From: Betaproteobacteria bacterium
GTDB taxonomy: Bacteria > Pseudomonadota > Gammaproteobacteria > Burkholderiales > Burkholderiaceae_C
Direction of reading: 5' to 3'
DNA length: 5,550 bases
Assembly: GCA_005884255.1 (NCBI GenBank)
Contig: VBDL01000202.1
Location: forward strand, 1-5,550
Shown here: one piece after another, positions 1 to 5,493 of the stretch
How the letters are laid out: each line of letters starts with the position of its first letter
How positions within the stretch are numbered: the first letter of the stretch is position 1
Made by a program: the position numbers and the translations under genes
Notes under the pieces: model-generated
What the model saw: the letters and a program-made list of their open reading frames with translations, nothing else
The model's database searches: none
Told to the model about the DNA's origin: nothing

Positions 1-1
1 G

Positions 2-1009
2 CTCGACGAGGTGACCGCGCTGGTCGAGCGGCCCAATGTGCTCATCTGCCAGTTCGAACGCGAGTTCCTCGACGTGCCGCAGGAGTGCCTCATCCTGACG
101 ATGAAGGCCAACCAGAAGTACTTCCCGCTCCTCGATGCGGCGGGCAAGCTGACGCACAAGTTCCTCATCGTCAGCAACATCCGCCCCGAGGACCCGAGCC
201 GCGTGGTCGGCGGCAACGAGCGCGTGGTGCGCCCGCGGCTGGCCGACGCGAAGTTCTTCTTCGATCAGGACCGCAAGAAGACGCTGGAGTCGCGCGTGCC
301 GCAGCTCGAGAAGGTGGTCTATCACAACCGCCTCGGCACACAGGGCGAGCGCGTGCAGCGCGTGCGCGCGATCGCCCGCGCGATCGGCGAGAAGCTCGGG
401 GACGCCGCGCTGGCAGCGAGCGCGGACCGCGCCGCGCTGCTCGCCAAGGCTGACCTGCTGACCGACATGGTCGGCGAGTTCCCCGAGCTGCAGGGCATCA
501 TGGGCGGCTACTACGCGCGCCACGATGGCGAGAGCGACGACATCGCCCACGCGATCGAAGACCACTACAAGCCGCGCTTCGCCGGCGACGAGTTGCCGCG
601 CGGCATGACCGGCGTGGTGCTCGCGCTGGCCGACAAGCTGGAGACGCTCACGGGCCTGTTCGGTATCGGCCAGCAGCCCAGCGGCGACAAGGACCCGTTC
701 GCGCTGCGCCGCCATGCGCTGGGTGTGATCCGCCTGCTGGTGGAGCGCGCGCTGCCGCTGTCGCTGCACGAGCTGCTGCGCATCGCGCTGCCGGTGTTCG
801 GCGCGCAGGTGCAGGACCCGACCGCCGCGCTCGCCGATTTTCTCTACGACCGCTTTGCCGGTTCGCTGCGCGAGCAGGGCTACAGCGCGCAGGAAGTCGA
901 CGCGGTGCTGAGCCTGAAGCCGCAGCGCCTGGCCGATGTGCCGCAGCGCCTGGCGGCGGTGCGCGCCTTTGAAGCGCTGGCCGAATCGGAGTCGCTGGCG
1001 GAAGAGTGA
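2..1009 (+). CDS. glyS: Glycyl-tRNA synthetase beta subunit, 5'-partial at window edge, prematurely stopped
   Basis: Beta subunit of the tetrameric (alpha2beta2) glycine-tRNA ligase, which charges tRNA-Gly in the cytoplasm. The reading frame is open from the left edge, so the N-terminal part lies outside the window; 335 residues are visible. Recognisable GlyS blocks are the QKYFP segment near nt 113-127, VRPRLADAKFFF near 227-265, an HD-like segment YYARHDGE at 509-532, PRFAGDELP near 572-600, and GDKDPFALRR at 683-712. The family normally continues through a C-terminal tRNA-binding domain, but this frame ends at TGA 1007-1009, just after the RAFEALAESESLA stretch. In E. coli GlyS the matching position continues with AAANKRVSNIL and then KSD. 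Here that segment is absent and the rest of the domain resumes in another frame (see next entry). Identity is secure. Whether the product is functional is doubtful. It is the first visible gene of the operon; glyQ would be expected to the left. Confidence 0.93.
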   Translation, partial: LDEVTALVERPNVLICQFEREFLDVPQECLILTMKANQKYFPLLDAAGKLTHKFLIVSNIRPEDPSRVVGGNERVVRPRLADAKFFFDQDRKKTLESRVPQLEKVVYHNRLGTQGERVQRVRAIARAIGEKLGDAALAASADRAALLAKADLLTDMVGEFPELQGIMGGYYARHDGESDDIAHAIEDHYKPRFAGDELPRGMTGVVLALADKLETLTGLFGIGQQPSGDKDPFALRRHALGVIRLLVERALPLSLHELLRIALPVFGAQVQDPTAALADFLYDRFAGSLREQGYSAQEVDAVLSLKPQRLADVPQRLAAVRAFEALAESESLAEE

Positions 1010-1301
1010 CGCGGCGCCGCAGGTCGGTGTCGACGCGGCGCTGTTCGTCGCGCCGGCCGAGCATGATCTGCATGTGGCTCTGAAGATCGCGCAGCCGCTG
1101 GCCGATTCGCTGTTCGACAACGGTGAATACGCGGCGTCGCTGCGCGAGCTGGCCGCGCTGCGCACGCCGGTGGACGCCTTCTTCGACGACGTGATGGTCA
1201 ACGCCGAAGACCCGAAGCTGCGCGCCAACCGCCTGGCGCTGCTCGGCGCGCTGCACGCGGCGATGAATCGCGTGGCCGACCTGTCGAAGCTGGCCGCATG
1301 A
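999..1301 (+). pseudogene. glyS: Out-of-frame C-terminal remainder of glyS (anticodon-binding domain)
   Basis: From codon 1002 onward the +1 frame reads KSDAAPQVGVDAALF, then LRTPVDAFFDDVMVNAED, LRANRLALLGALHAAMN and RVADLSKLAA, ending at TGA 1299-1301. This is the C-terminal DALR-like tRNA-binding domain of GlyS; E. coli has the same DAFFDKVMV...RVADIS arrangement. It belongs to the same protein as the preceding entry but is offset by one base. Restoring the frame needs 3n+2 extra bases at about 998-1001. Alignment from memory to E. coli GlyS places ten residues plus two bases (32 bp) in the gap. I see no convincing start codon or ribosome site that would express this piece alone; the in-frame ATG at 936 would make a non-homologous N-terminus. 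The terminal TGA overlaps the gmhB start as ATGA, showing the original end of glyS is intact. Confidence 0.85.
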
Positions 1302-1906
1302 AGCTCATCATCCTCGACCGCGACGGCACCATCAACGAGGACCGTGACGACTACGTCAAGTCGGCCGACGAATGGGTGCCGCTGCCCGGCGCGCTGGAGG
1401 CGATCGCGCGGCTGAACCATGCCGGTTATCACGTGGTGGTGGCGAGCAACCAGTCGGGGCTCGGCCGCGGCCTGTTCGACATGGGGTCGCTCAATGCGAT
1501 GCATGCCAAGCTGCACCAGCTGCTGGCCAAGCAGGGCGGGCGCATCGACGCGGTCTTCTTCTGCCCGCATGCGCCCGACGAGCAGTGCGAGTGCCGCAAG
1601 CCGCTGCCGGGGCTGATGGAGCAGATCGGCGAGCGCTACGGCACCGATCTGCGCCAAGTGCCGATGGTCGGCGACTCGCTGCGCGACCTGCAGGCCGCGG
1701 CAGCGGCCGGCTGCGAGCCGCACCTGGTGCGCACCGGCAAAGCTGGCCAGCTCGCCGACGCACAGCTCGCGCAGTTGGCGGCGCAGGTCGATGGCACGAT
1801 GGTGCATGCCGATCTCGCCGCCTTCGCCGAATTCCTGTTGCAGCGCGAGCGCATCGGGCGCGGCGGCACGCGCGTGGCCGATTCCGGGCCGGGAGAGCTC
1901 ACTTGA
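1298..1906 (+). CDS. gmhB: D-glycero-D-manno-heptose 1,7-bisphosphate 7-phosphatase (HAD family)
   Basis: Cytoplasmic HAD-superfamily phosphatase that removes the C7 phosphate of heptose bisphosphate in the ADP-heptose pathway for LPS inner core. The 202 residues contain all HAD signatures: motif I DRDGT with nucleophile D7 and general acid D9; motif II SNQSG at 50-54; motif III lysine K101 in CRKPLPG; and motif IV GDSLRDL with D126 and D130. The GmhB zinc-binding loop is present as C89-x-H91-x5-C97-x-C99, a compact form of the loop. Length slightly exceeds the usual ~180-190 residues because of a C-terminal tail after about residue 180. The ATG at 1298 overlaps the old glyS stop (ATGA) and has only a weak GAAG (1286-1289) upstream, so translation probably depended on ribosomes finishing glyS. 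With glyS now stopping at 1009, that coupling would be lost. A histidinol-phosphatase-type relative is the alternative, but the Cys/His loop favours GmhB. Confidence 0.92.
   Translation: MKLIILDRDGTINEDRDDYVKSADEWVPLPGALEAIARLNHAGYHVVVASNQSGLGRGLFDMGSLNAMHAKLHQLLAKQGGRIDAVFFCPHAPDEQCECRKPLPGLMEQIGERYGTDLRQVPMVGDSLRDLQAAAAAGCEPHLVRTGKAGQLADAQLAQLAAQVDGTMVHADLAAFAEFLLQRERIGRGGTRVADSGPGELT
1891..1895 (+). promoter_or_regulatory. Ribosome binding site deciding the plsC TTG start
   Basis: GGGAG lies 7 bases before TTG 1903 and inside the end of gmhB. No ATG or GTG in this frame sits nearby with a comparable site, and TTG 1903 gives the expected N-terminus for the family, so this site supports TTG as the start. 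Confidence 0.6.
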
Positions 1907-2661
1907 TCGCGCGGCTGCGCTCCACAGTGTTCGTGCTGTGGATGGCCGTCACCGTCATTCCCTTTGCCCTCGCGGCGCTGCTGTTGTCGATCTTCGTGCG
2001 CGGCGACCCGGTGTACTGGGTGTGCATTGCGTGGCTGCATGTCGTCATCTGGGGCGCGCGCGTGATCTGCGGCGTGCGCTATCGCGTGCAGGGCATGGAG
2101 CAGCTGCCGTCGGCCGACCGGCTGGCGCCGGTGATCCTCGCGCCCAAGCACCAGAGCACCTGGGAGACCTTCGCCTTTCCGACGCTGATGTCGCACCCGC
2201 TGTGTTACGTGTTCAAGCGCGAACTGCTGCTGATCCCGTTCTTCGGCTGGGCCATCGGGCGGCTGGACATGATCCACATCGACCGCAGCAAGCGCGCCGA
2301 GGCGTGGAACCGTGTGGCCGAGCAGGGCCGGCAGCTGCTCGCCAAGGGCAACTGGGTCATCATGTTCCCCGAAGGCACGCGCACGCCGCGCGGCAGCCAG
2401 GGCACGTACAAGGCCGGCGCCACGCGCCTGGCGGTGACCACCGGCGCGCCGGTGGTGCCGATCGCAGTGACCTCGGCGCGCTGCTGGCCGCGCAAGAGCT
2501 TCGTGCTGCGGCCCGGCGTGATCGACATTTCGATCGGCAAGCCGATTCCCTCTACCGGGCGTGAGCCCGATGAGCTGATGCGCGAGGTCGAGCAGTGGAT
2601 CGAGGCGGAGATGCGCCGGCTCGATCCGTCGGCCTACACGGCGGAGGCCGTGCCGCAATGA
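1903..2661 (+). CDS. plsC: 1-acyl-sn-glycerol-3-phosphate acyltransferase (PlsC family), TTG start
   Basis: Membrane-bound acyltransferase that converts lysophosphatidic acid to phosphatidic acid in phospholipid synthesis. I choose TTG 1903, which overlaps the gmhB stop as TTGA and follows GGGAG; the product is 252 residues, normal for the family. A hydrophobic N-terminal region (about residues 9-32) and a second one (38-52) fit membrane anchoring. The catalytic block is KHQSTWE at 82-88: H83 is the catalytic histidine and the acidic residue of HX4D is glutamate (E88), which I recall as common in proteobacterial PlsC relatives. KRELLLIPFFGW (105-116) and FPEGTR (155-160) are the substrate-binding blocks; VVPIAV lies at 184-189. 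The open frame extends upstream inside gmhB, but that part has no PlsC similarity. The placement after gmhB suggests joint expression of envelope lipid and LPS functions. The exact acyl acceptor cannot be told from sequence. Confidence 0.9.
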   Translation: MIARLRSTVFVLWMAVTVIPFALAALLLSIFVRGDPVYWVCIAWLHVVIWGARVICGVRYRVQGMEQLPSADRLAPVILAPKHQSTWETFAFPTLMSHPLCYVFKRELLLIPFFGWAIGRLDMIHIDRSKRAEAWNRVAEQGRQLLAKGNWVIMFPEGTRTPRGSQGTYKAGATRLAVTTGAPVVPIAVTSARCWPRKSFVLRPGVIDISIGKPIPSTGREPDELMREVEQWIEAEMRRLDPSAYTAEAVPQ

Positions 2662-3554
2662 CGCGCCTGGCGGGCGCCCCGGAAGCGTCGCAGCTGTCGC
2701 TGTTCGACGAGCCCGCGGCGCCGCTGCCAGCGCCCGCCGCGCCGCCCGCCTCGCCCACGCCGATGTCGCCGCCTGTCGAAACGAAGCTGGTGCCCGTGGG
2801 TTTCCAGCATCCGCGCGCGCAGCGTGAGATTCGCCTCGGCGAGCACCTCGTGGCCTACGAGCTCAAGCGAGCGCGCCGGCGCAGCATCGGCTTCATCGTC
2901 GGGCCCGAGGGCTTGAGCGTCAGTGCGCCGCGCTGGGTCGGCCAGGCGGAGATCGACGACGCACTGCGCGAGAAGGCGCGCTGGATCTGCGCCAAGTTGC
3001 ACGAGCAGCACGAGCGCTCGAAGCGCCAGTTGCAAGCAAAGGTCGAGTGGCGCGATGGCACCTCCATTCCGTTCCTCGGCGACACCGTGATCGTCGTGCT
3101 CGATCCGCGCGTGGCGGGTGCTGTGCTGAATGCCGACGCCGATGCGCTGCCCGGCGTGCCGAAGCTCACGCTGCACGTGGGCCTGCCGCAACAGGCGGCG
3201 CCGGAGCAGATTCGCGACGCGGTACAGAGCTGGCTGCAGCGCCAGGCACGGCGCGTGTTCGAGGAGCGCTGCCGGCACTTCGCGCAGGCGCTGAACGTGC
3301 GCATGACGCGGCTCTCGCTCAGCTCGGCGAGCACACGCTGGGGCAGCGCCAGCGCCGATGGCTCGATCCGCCTGAACTGGCGCTTGATTCACTTCGCGCT
3401 GCCGATCATCGACTACGTCGTCGCGCACGAACTGGCGCATCTGCGCGAAATGAACCACAGCCCGGCGTTCTGGGATGTGGTGCGCTCGGTGGTGCCCGAC
3501 TACGAGCGCTCGCGTGGCTCGCTGCGCGATGGCGTCGTACCCATCCTCGAGTGA
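2658..3554 (+). CDS. SprT/YgjP-like zinc metallopeptidase (DUF45 family) with N-terminal clamp-like motif
   Basis: Predicted zinc-dependent protease of the YgjP-like family (often labelled M48 metallopeptidase), 298 residues. ATG 2658 overlaps the plsC stop (ATGA), with GGAGG at 2643-2647 ten bases upstream; an earlier ATG at 2595 lies inside plsC and adds no family-like sequence. The catalytic zinc site is HELAH (H257, E258, H261) with a further His at 267 in the MNHSPAFW block. Before it come TRWGSASADG (227-235) and IRLNWRL (237-243), also typical of the family; the Cys often found in RWGSC is Ala here. Residues 1-40 are unlike the rest: QLSLF at 12-16 followed by an Ala/Pro-rich, probably disordered linker (about 19-40). 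No signal peptide is evident, so a cytoplasmic location is likely. The physiological substrate is unknown. SprT-fold relatives act on DNA-protein crosslinks, but that role is only inferred here. Confidence 0.88.
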   Translation: MTRLAGAPEASQLSLFDEPAAPLPAPAAPPASPTPMSPPVETKLVPVGFQHPRAQREIRLGEHLVAYELKRARRRSIGFIVGPEGLSVSAPRWVGQAEIDDALREKARWICAKLHEQHERSKRQLQAKVEWRDGTSIPFLGDTVIVVLDPRVAGAVLNADADALPGVPKLTLHVGLPQQAAPEQIRDAVQSWLQRQARRVFEERCRHFAQALNVRMTRLSLSSASTRWGSASADGSIRLNWRLIHFALPIIDYVVAHELAHLREMNHSPAFWDVVRSVVPDYERSRGSLRDGVVPILE

Positions 3555-3752
3555 TTGTTTCCCGCCACTTCCCCCTTTTGGGGGATCGTCCCTCGTGCTG
3601 CAGCGCGGCACACTCGCCGCTGTGAGCTGTCATCACGGCAACGATTGAGGGGCGGGGAGGGTCCGAAGGGCCCGGTAGTGCACGGGGACGTCAGCATCCC
3701 CGAGGGAGGCACACCGGAGCCCGGCCCTCACCCGCGATCTCTCCCTCTGGCC
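3555..3752. other. Convergent intergenic gap with small GC-rich hairpins
   Basis: This 198-bp gap separates two convergent genes and holds no credible gene. It contains several short inverted repeats: a 6-bp stem with TTTT loop (3570-3575 with 3580-3585), a 7-bp stem with one G-T pair (3619-3625 with 3633-3639), a perfect 6-bp stem (3683-3688 with 3697-3702), and a 7-bp stem with a long loop (3702-3708 with 3741-3747). None is followed by a T-run on either strand, so intrinsic termination is not demonstrated. Rho-dependent or bidirectional hairpin-based stopping is possible. The minus-strand sequence near 3719-3748 loosely recalls proteobacterial REP-type repeats; this is a weak impression. 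Confidence 0.45.
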
Positions 3753-4892
3753 TCAGGCCAGCGCGAAGCGGAAGATGCCGTCTTCGCTTTGGCGGCGCTT
3801 GAGCTGCCCCGCCAACCACAACGCATGCAGGTGCGCCACCGATTCGCCCATCGCGAAGGTGGTCTGGTGCAGATCGAGCACGCGCTTGAACAACACCGGC
3901 AACAGGCTGGCCGCATGTTGCGGCGCTTCGGCGCAGGCGACGAGCACGTCGGCCAGGCGCTCGTCGTGGTGGGCCTTGAGCTGCGCAATGCGCGCGTGCA
4001 GCCCGACGAAGGGCTTGCCGTGCGATGGCAGCACCAGCGTGTCAGCCGGTAGCGTGCGCAGCCGGTCGATCGAGTCGAGGTACAGCGGCAGCGGATTGGC
4101 CTCGGGCTCGAGGTCGTAGACGCTGACGTTGGTGCTGATGCGCGGCAGCACCATGTCGCCGGAGATCAGGAGCGAGCGAGAGCGCCGGGCCGCCCCAAGC
4201 CCGAGCGTTGCCCCGCTCGGCGGGGCGGACGCCGCAGGCGTCGGGGTGCCCCATTCGATATCGGGGCAGTGCAGCGCGATGTGCTCCGGCGCATGGCCGT
4301 AGCCGACCTTGCAGGTCCAGTCATGGCCGCCGATGCGGACCGTCAGTCCATCCAGCAGGCGGCGGAACTGCAGCGGCACTTGCGGCACCATGCCGGCGTA
4401 GTAGTTCGAGCGCGCGCGCACCTTGGCGATGGCGTCGGGGTCGGTGAGGCCGTGGCTGGCAAAGAAGGCGGCCGCCGCGTCGCCGCCGAAGCCGGTCGTG
4501 CTCTGGCTGGCCATGCGCGCGGCGTTGTAGTCGGTGGCGCTGATCCACATCCTGCATTGCCAACGTTCGGTGAGCCAGTGCGCGAGACCGATGTGATCCG
4601 GGTGCATGTGCGTGACGATCACGCGCAGCACCGGCAGGCCGCCAAGCTCATTCGCGAACACCTGCTCCCAGGCGGCGCGTGTGGCGTCGTTGGTGATGCC
4701 GCAGTCGACGATGGTCCAGCCCTCGCGGCCGTCGATCTCGTCCCTCAGCAGCCACAGGTTGATGTGGTTCAGCGCGAAGGGCAGCGCCATCCGCACCCAG
4801 CGCACGCCGGGGGCGACTTCGAGCGTCGTGCCCATCGCGGGCAGCGTGTCGCCGAAGGGGTAGACGAGCTCGTGTTCCTTGTCGTTGGCCAT
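3753..4892 (-). CDS. MBL-fold metallo-hydrolase (LiuR-associated)
   Basis: Metallo-beta-lactamase-fold hydrolase, 379 residues from ATG 4892; a thioester- or lactone-type substrate is typical of this broad family, but the substrate cannot be assigned. The metal-binding signature THMHPDH is at 94-100 (H95, H97, D99, H100). GHAPEH at 199-204 supplies the next histidine (H200), SGD at 244-246 the bridging Asp (D246), and PSHG at 289-292 the last histidine (H291). HHDER at 308-312 starts the C-terminal helical region, as in LACTB2-like proteins. I prefer ATG 4892 to ATG 4910 because GGGAAG (4908-4903) precedes it and the operator-to-start distance then matches the thioesterase gene. Residues about 214-236 (Ala/Pro/Gly-rich) sit between the metal motifs and are encoded by a palindromic repeat-like segment. 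It diverges from the MerR regulator over a shared operator, suggesting joint control. No signal peptide is seen. Confidence 0.88.
   Translation of the reverse strand: MANDKEHELVYPFGDTLPAMGTTLEVAPGVRWVRMALPFALNHINLWLLRDEIDGREGWTIVDCGITNDATRAAWEQVFANELGGLPVLRVIVTHMHPDHIGLAHWLTERWQCRMWISATDYNAARMASQSTTGFGGDAAAAFFASHGLTDPDAIAKVRARSNYYAGMVPQVPLQFRRLLDGLTVRIGGHDWTCKVGYGHAPEHIALHCPDIEWGTPTPAASAPPSGATLGLGAARRSRSLLISGDMVLPRISTNVSVYDLEPEANPLPLYLDSIDRLRTLPADTLVLPSHGKPFVGLHARIAQLKAHHDERLADVLVACAEAPQHAASLLPVLFKRVLDLHQTTFAMGESVAHLHALWLAGQLKRRQSEDGIFRFALA
4187..4252. repeat. Palindromic (REP/BIME-like) element inside the MBL coding sequence
   Basis: A 66-bp segment folds into a three-armed structure. The outer imperfect stem pairs 4187-4196 with 4243-4252 (one mismatch, one G-T). 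Inside it are two perfect 6-bp hairpins: 4210-4215 with 4221-4226 (loop CTCGG) and 4228-4233 with 4237-4242 (loop GCA). The length is a multiple of three and leaves the gene open. It resembles repeats I associate with intergenic DNA of Comamonadaceae-type genomes (GGGCCGCCCCAAG... GACGCCGCAGGCGTC), but this rests on memory. The GCGAGCGAGAGCG stretch at 4171-4183 may belong to it. Confidence 0.6.
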
Positions 4893-4942
4893 GGCGGCTA
4901 CACTTCCCATCGATTTACGTTTACGTCAACGTCAGTGTAGCC
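4893..4942. promoter_or_regulatory. Divergent promoter region between the MBL gene and the merR-type gene
   Basis: The 50 bases between the two ATGs hold a central ACGT-rich dyad flanked by a perfect 9-bp inverted repeat, GGCTACACT (4896-4904) and AGTGTAGCC (4934-4942). Each arm contains TACACT, a fair -10 hexamer: on the plus strand at 4899-4904 facing the regulator, and on the minus strand at 4939-4934 facing the MBL gene. Both predicted start sites would fall in or near the operator, as expected for repression. No good -35 is visible at normal spacing, so the promoter calls are tentative. Confidence 0.5.
4914..4934. promoter_or_regulatory. Predicted LiuR-type operator A (ACGT triplet dyad)
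   Basis: Three ACGT cores start at 4917, 4923 and 4929, exactly 6 bases apart. Around the centre (4924/4925) the 10-base half-sites match at 8 of 10 positions. Read on the minus strand it equals operator B at 20 of 21 positions. It ends about 20 bases before the MBL start and 8 bases before the regulator start, fitting autoregulation and control of the MBL gene. Confidence 0.7.
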
Positions 4943-5419
4943 ATGACCGCCGAACCTCGTGGGCTTGCCCGCTCGAAGACCGCACCGCGCACCGTCAACC
5001 GCGACAGCAAAACCTTCACGATCACCGAGCTGGCGCAGGAGTTCGACGTCACGCCGCGCGCCATCCGCTTCTACGAGGACGTGGGCCTGCTCGAGCCGGC
5101 GCGCGCCGGCCGCAACCGCGTCTACACGCAGCGCGACCGCACGCGCCTGAAGCTCACCTTGCGCGGCAAGCGCCTGGGCCTGAGCCTGCAGGAAGTGAAG
5201 CAGCTGGTGGACATGTACGAGTCGCCGGCCGACACCGCGCCGCAGCTGCAGGCCTTTCTCGGCGTGCTGCAGGAGCACCGCATGCAGCTGGAGCAGCAGC
5301 AGGAGGACATCGAAGTCACGCTGTCGGAGATCACGCAGCATGAGGACCGTTGCAAGCGCCTGCTCGCCGAGGCGGCTGCCGCCGGCCGCGGCAAGCGCCC
5401 CGCCAAGGCGGCCGGCTGA
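4943..5419 (+). CDS. liuR: MerR-family transcriptional regulator, LiuR-like
   Basis: DNA-binding regulator of 158 residues. A ~23-residue basic, flexible N-terminus precedes a MerR winged-helix domain: TFTITELAQEFDVTPRAIRF (24-43), then YEDVGLLEPAR (44-54), the wing NRVYTQRDRTRL (58-69), and LRGKRLGLSLQEVKQLVDMY (73-92). A coiled-coil dimerisation helix, Gln/Glu-rich, runs from about 98 to 142, followed by a basic Lys/Arg/Ala tail. Only one cysteine (C137) is present, so a metal-sensing role as in MerR/CueR is unlikely. LiuR proteins of beta- and gammaproteobacteria repress leucine/isovalerate catabolism genes and bind ACGT-containing dyads; the two dyads flanking this gene fit that. The first codon ATG 4943 lacks a Shine-Dalgarno sequence, and no better start is visible before the domain. 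The LiuR assignment rests on domain, operator sequence and neighbours; another MerR subgroup cannot be excluded. Confidence 0.85.
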   Translation: MTAEPRGLARSKTAPRTVNRDSKTFTITELAQEFDVTPRAIRFYEDVGLLEPARAGRNRVYTQRDRTRLKLTLRGKRLGLSLQEVKQLVDMYESPADTAPQLQAFLGVLQEHRMQLEQQQEDIEVTLSEITQHEDRCKRLLAEAAAAGRGKRPAKAAG

Positions 5420-5448
5420 GCCGGCCCGAGCGGCGGCACCGGCTTCTC

Positions 5449-5454
5449 TACAAT
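5449..5454 (+). promoter_or_regulatory. Candidate -10 element (TACAAT) of the thioesterase gene
   Basis: TACAAT differs from the consensus -10 by one base and directly abuts operator B, so a start site near 5461 would lie within the operator, consistent with repression. No convincing -35 is found 16-19 bases upstream. TTGACG at 5454-5459 is a good -35-like hexamer, but no matching -10 follows it at normal spacing. Confidence 0.4.
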
Positions 5455-5475
5455 TGACGTTTACGTAAACGTAAA
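5455..5475. promoter_or_regulatory. Predicted LiuR-type operator B
   Basis: ACGT cores start at 5457, 5463 and 5469 (6-base period). Half-sites about the centre 5464/5465 match at 9 of 10 positions, making it a better dyad than operator A. It lies 35 bases after the regulator stop and 18 bases before the next ATG, so it would let the regulator control the downstream gene separately from its own transcript. Confidence 0.72.
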
Positions 5476-5493
5476 TACGCACCTCCACACCCC

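Noticed and set aside
936..1301. Independent small protein starting at ATG 936
   Set aside because: Its first ~22 residues are an Arg/Trp-rich out-of-frame reading of glyS; only the part after about 1002 is GlyS-like, so it is a remnant, not a separate gene.
1636..2658. Long open frame on the minus strand opposite gmhB/plsC
   Set aside because: The translation is His/Arg/Ala-rich with no recognisable domain, as expected for the antisense of high-GC genes.
1372..2661. 429-residue protein starting at ATG 1372, including PlsC
   Set aside because: The part before 1903 is an Ala/Arg-rich shadow of gmhB with no PlsC similarity; the family N-terminus begins at TTG 1903.
3570..3585. Intrinsic terminator after the peptidase gene (TCCCCC-TTTT-GGGGGA)
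   Set aside because: The stem is only 6 bp and is followed by ATCGTCCC, with no T-run on either strand, so it is listed only as a hairpin.
2634..3611. 325-residue minus-strand frame opposite the peptidase gene
   Set aside because: Low-complexity Arg/Ala/His composition; the plus strand carries a clear zinc-peptidase motif in the same interval.
3555..4052. Plus-strand frame from the convergent gap into the MBL gene
   Set aside because: It runs antisense to the conserved C-terminal region of the MBL hydrolase and has no domain or ribosome site.
4908..4910. ATG 4910 as start of the MBL hydrolase
   Set aside because: It has no Shine-Dalgarno sequence and lies just 3 bases from the operator; ATG 4892 has GGGAAG upstream and better spacing. 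It cannot be fully excluded.
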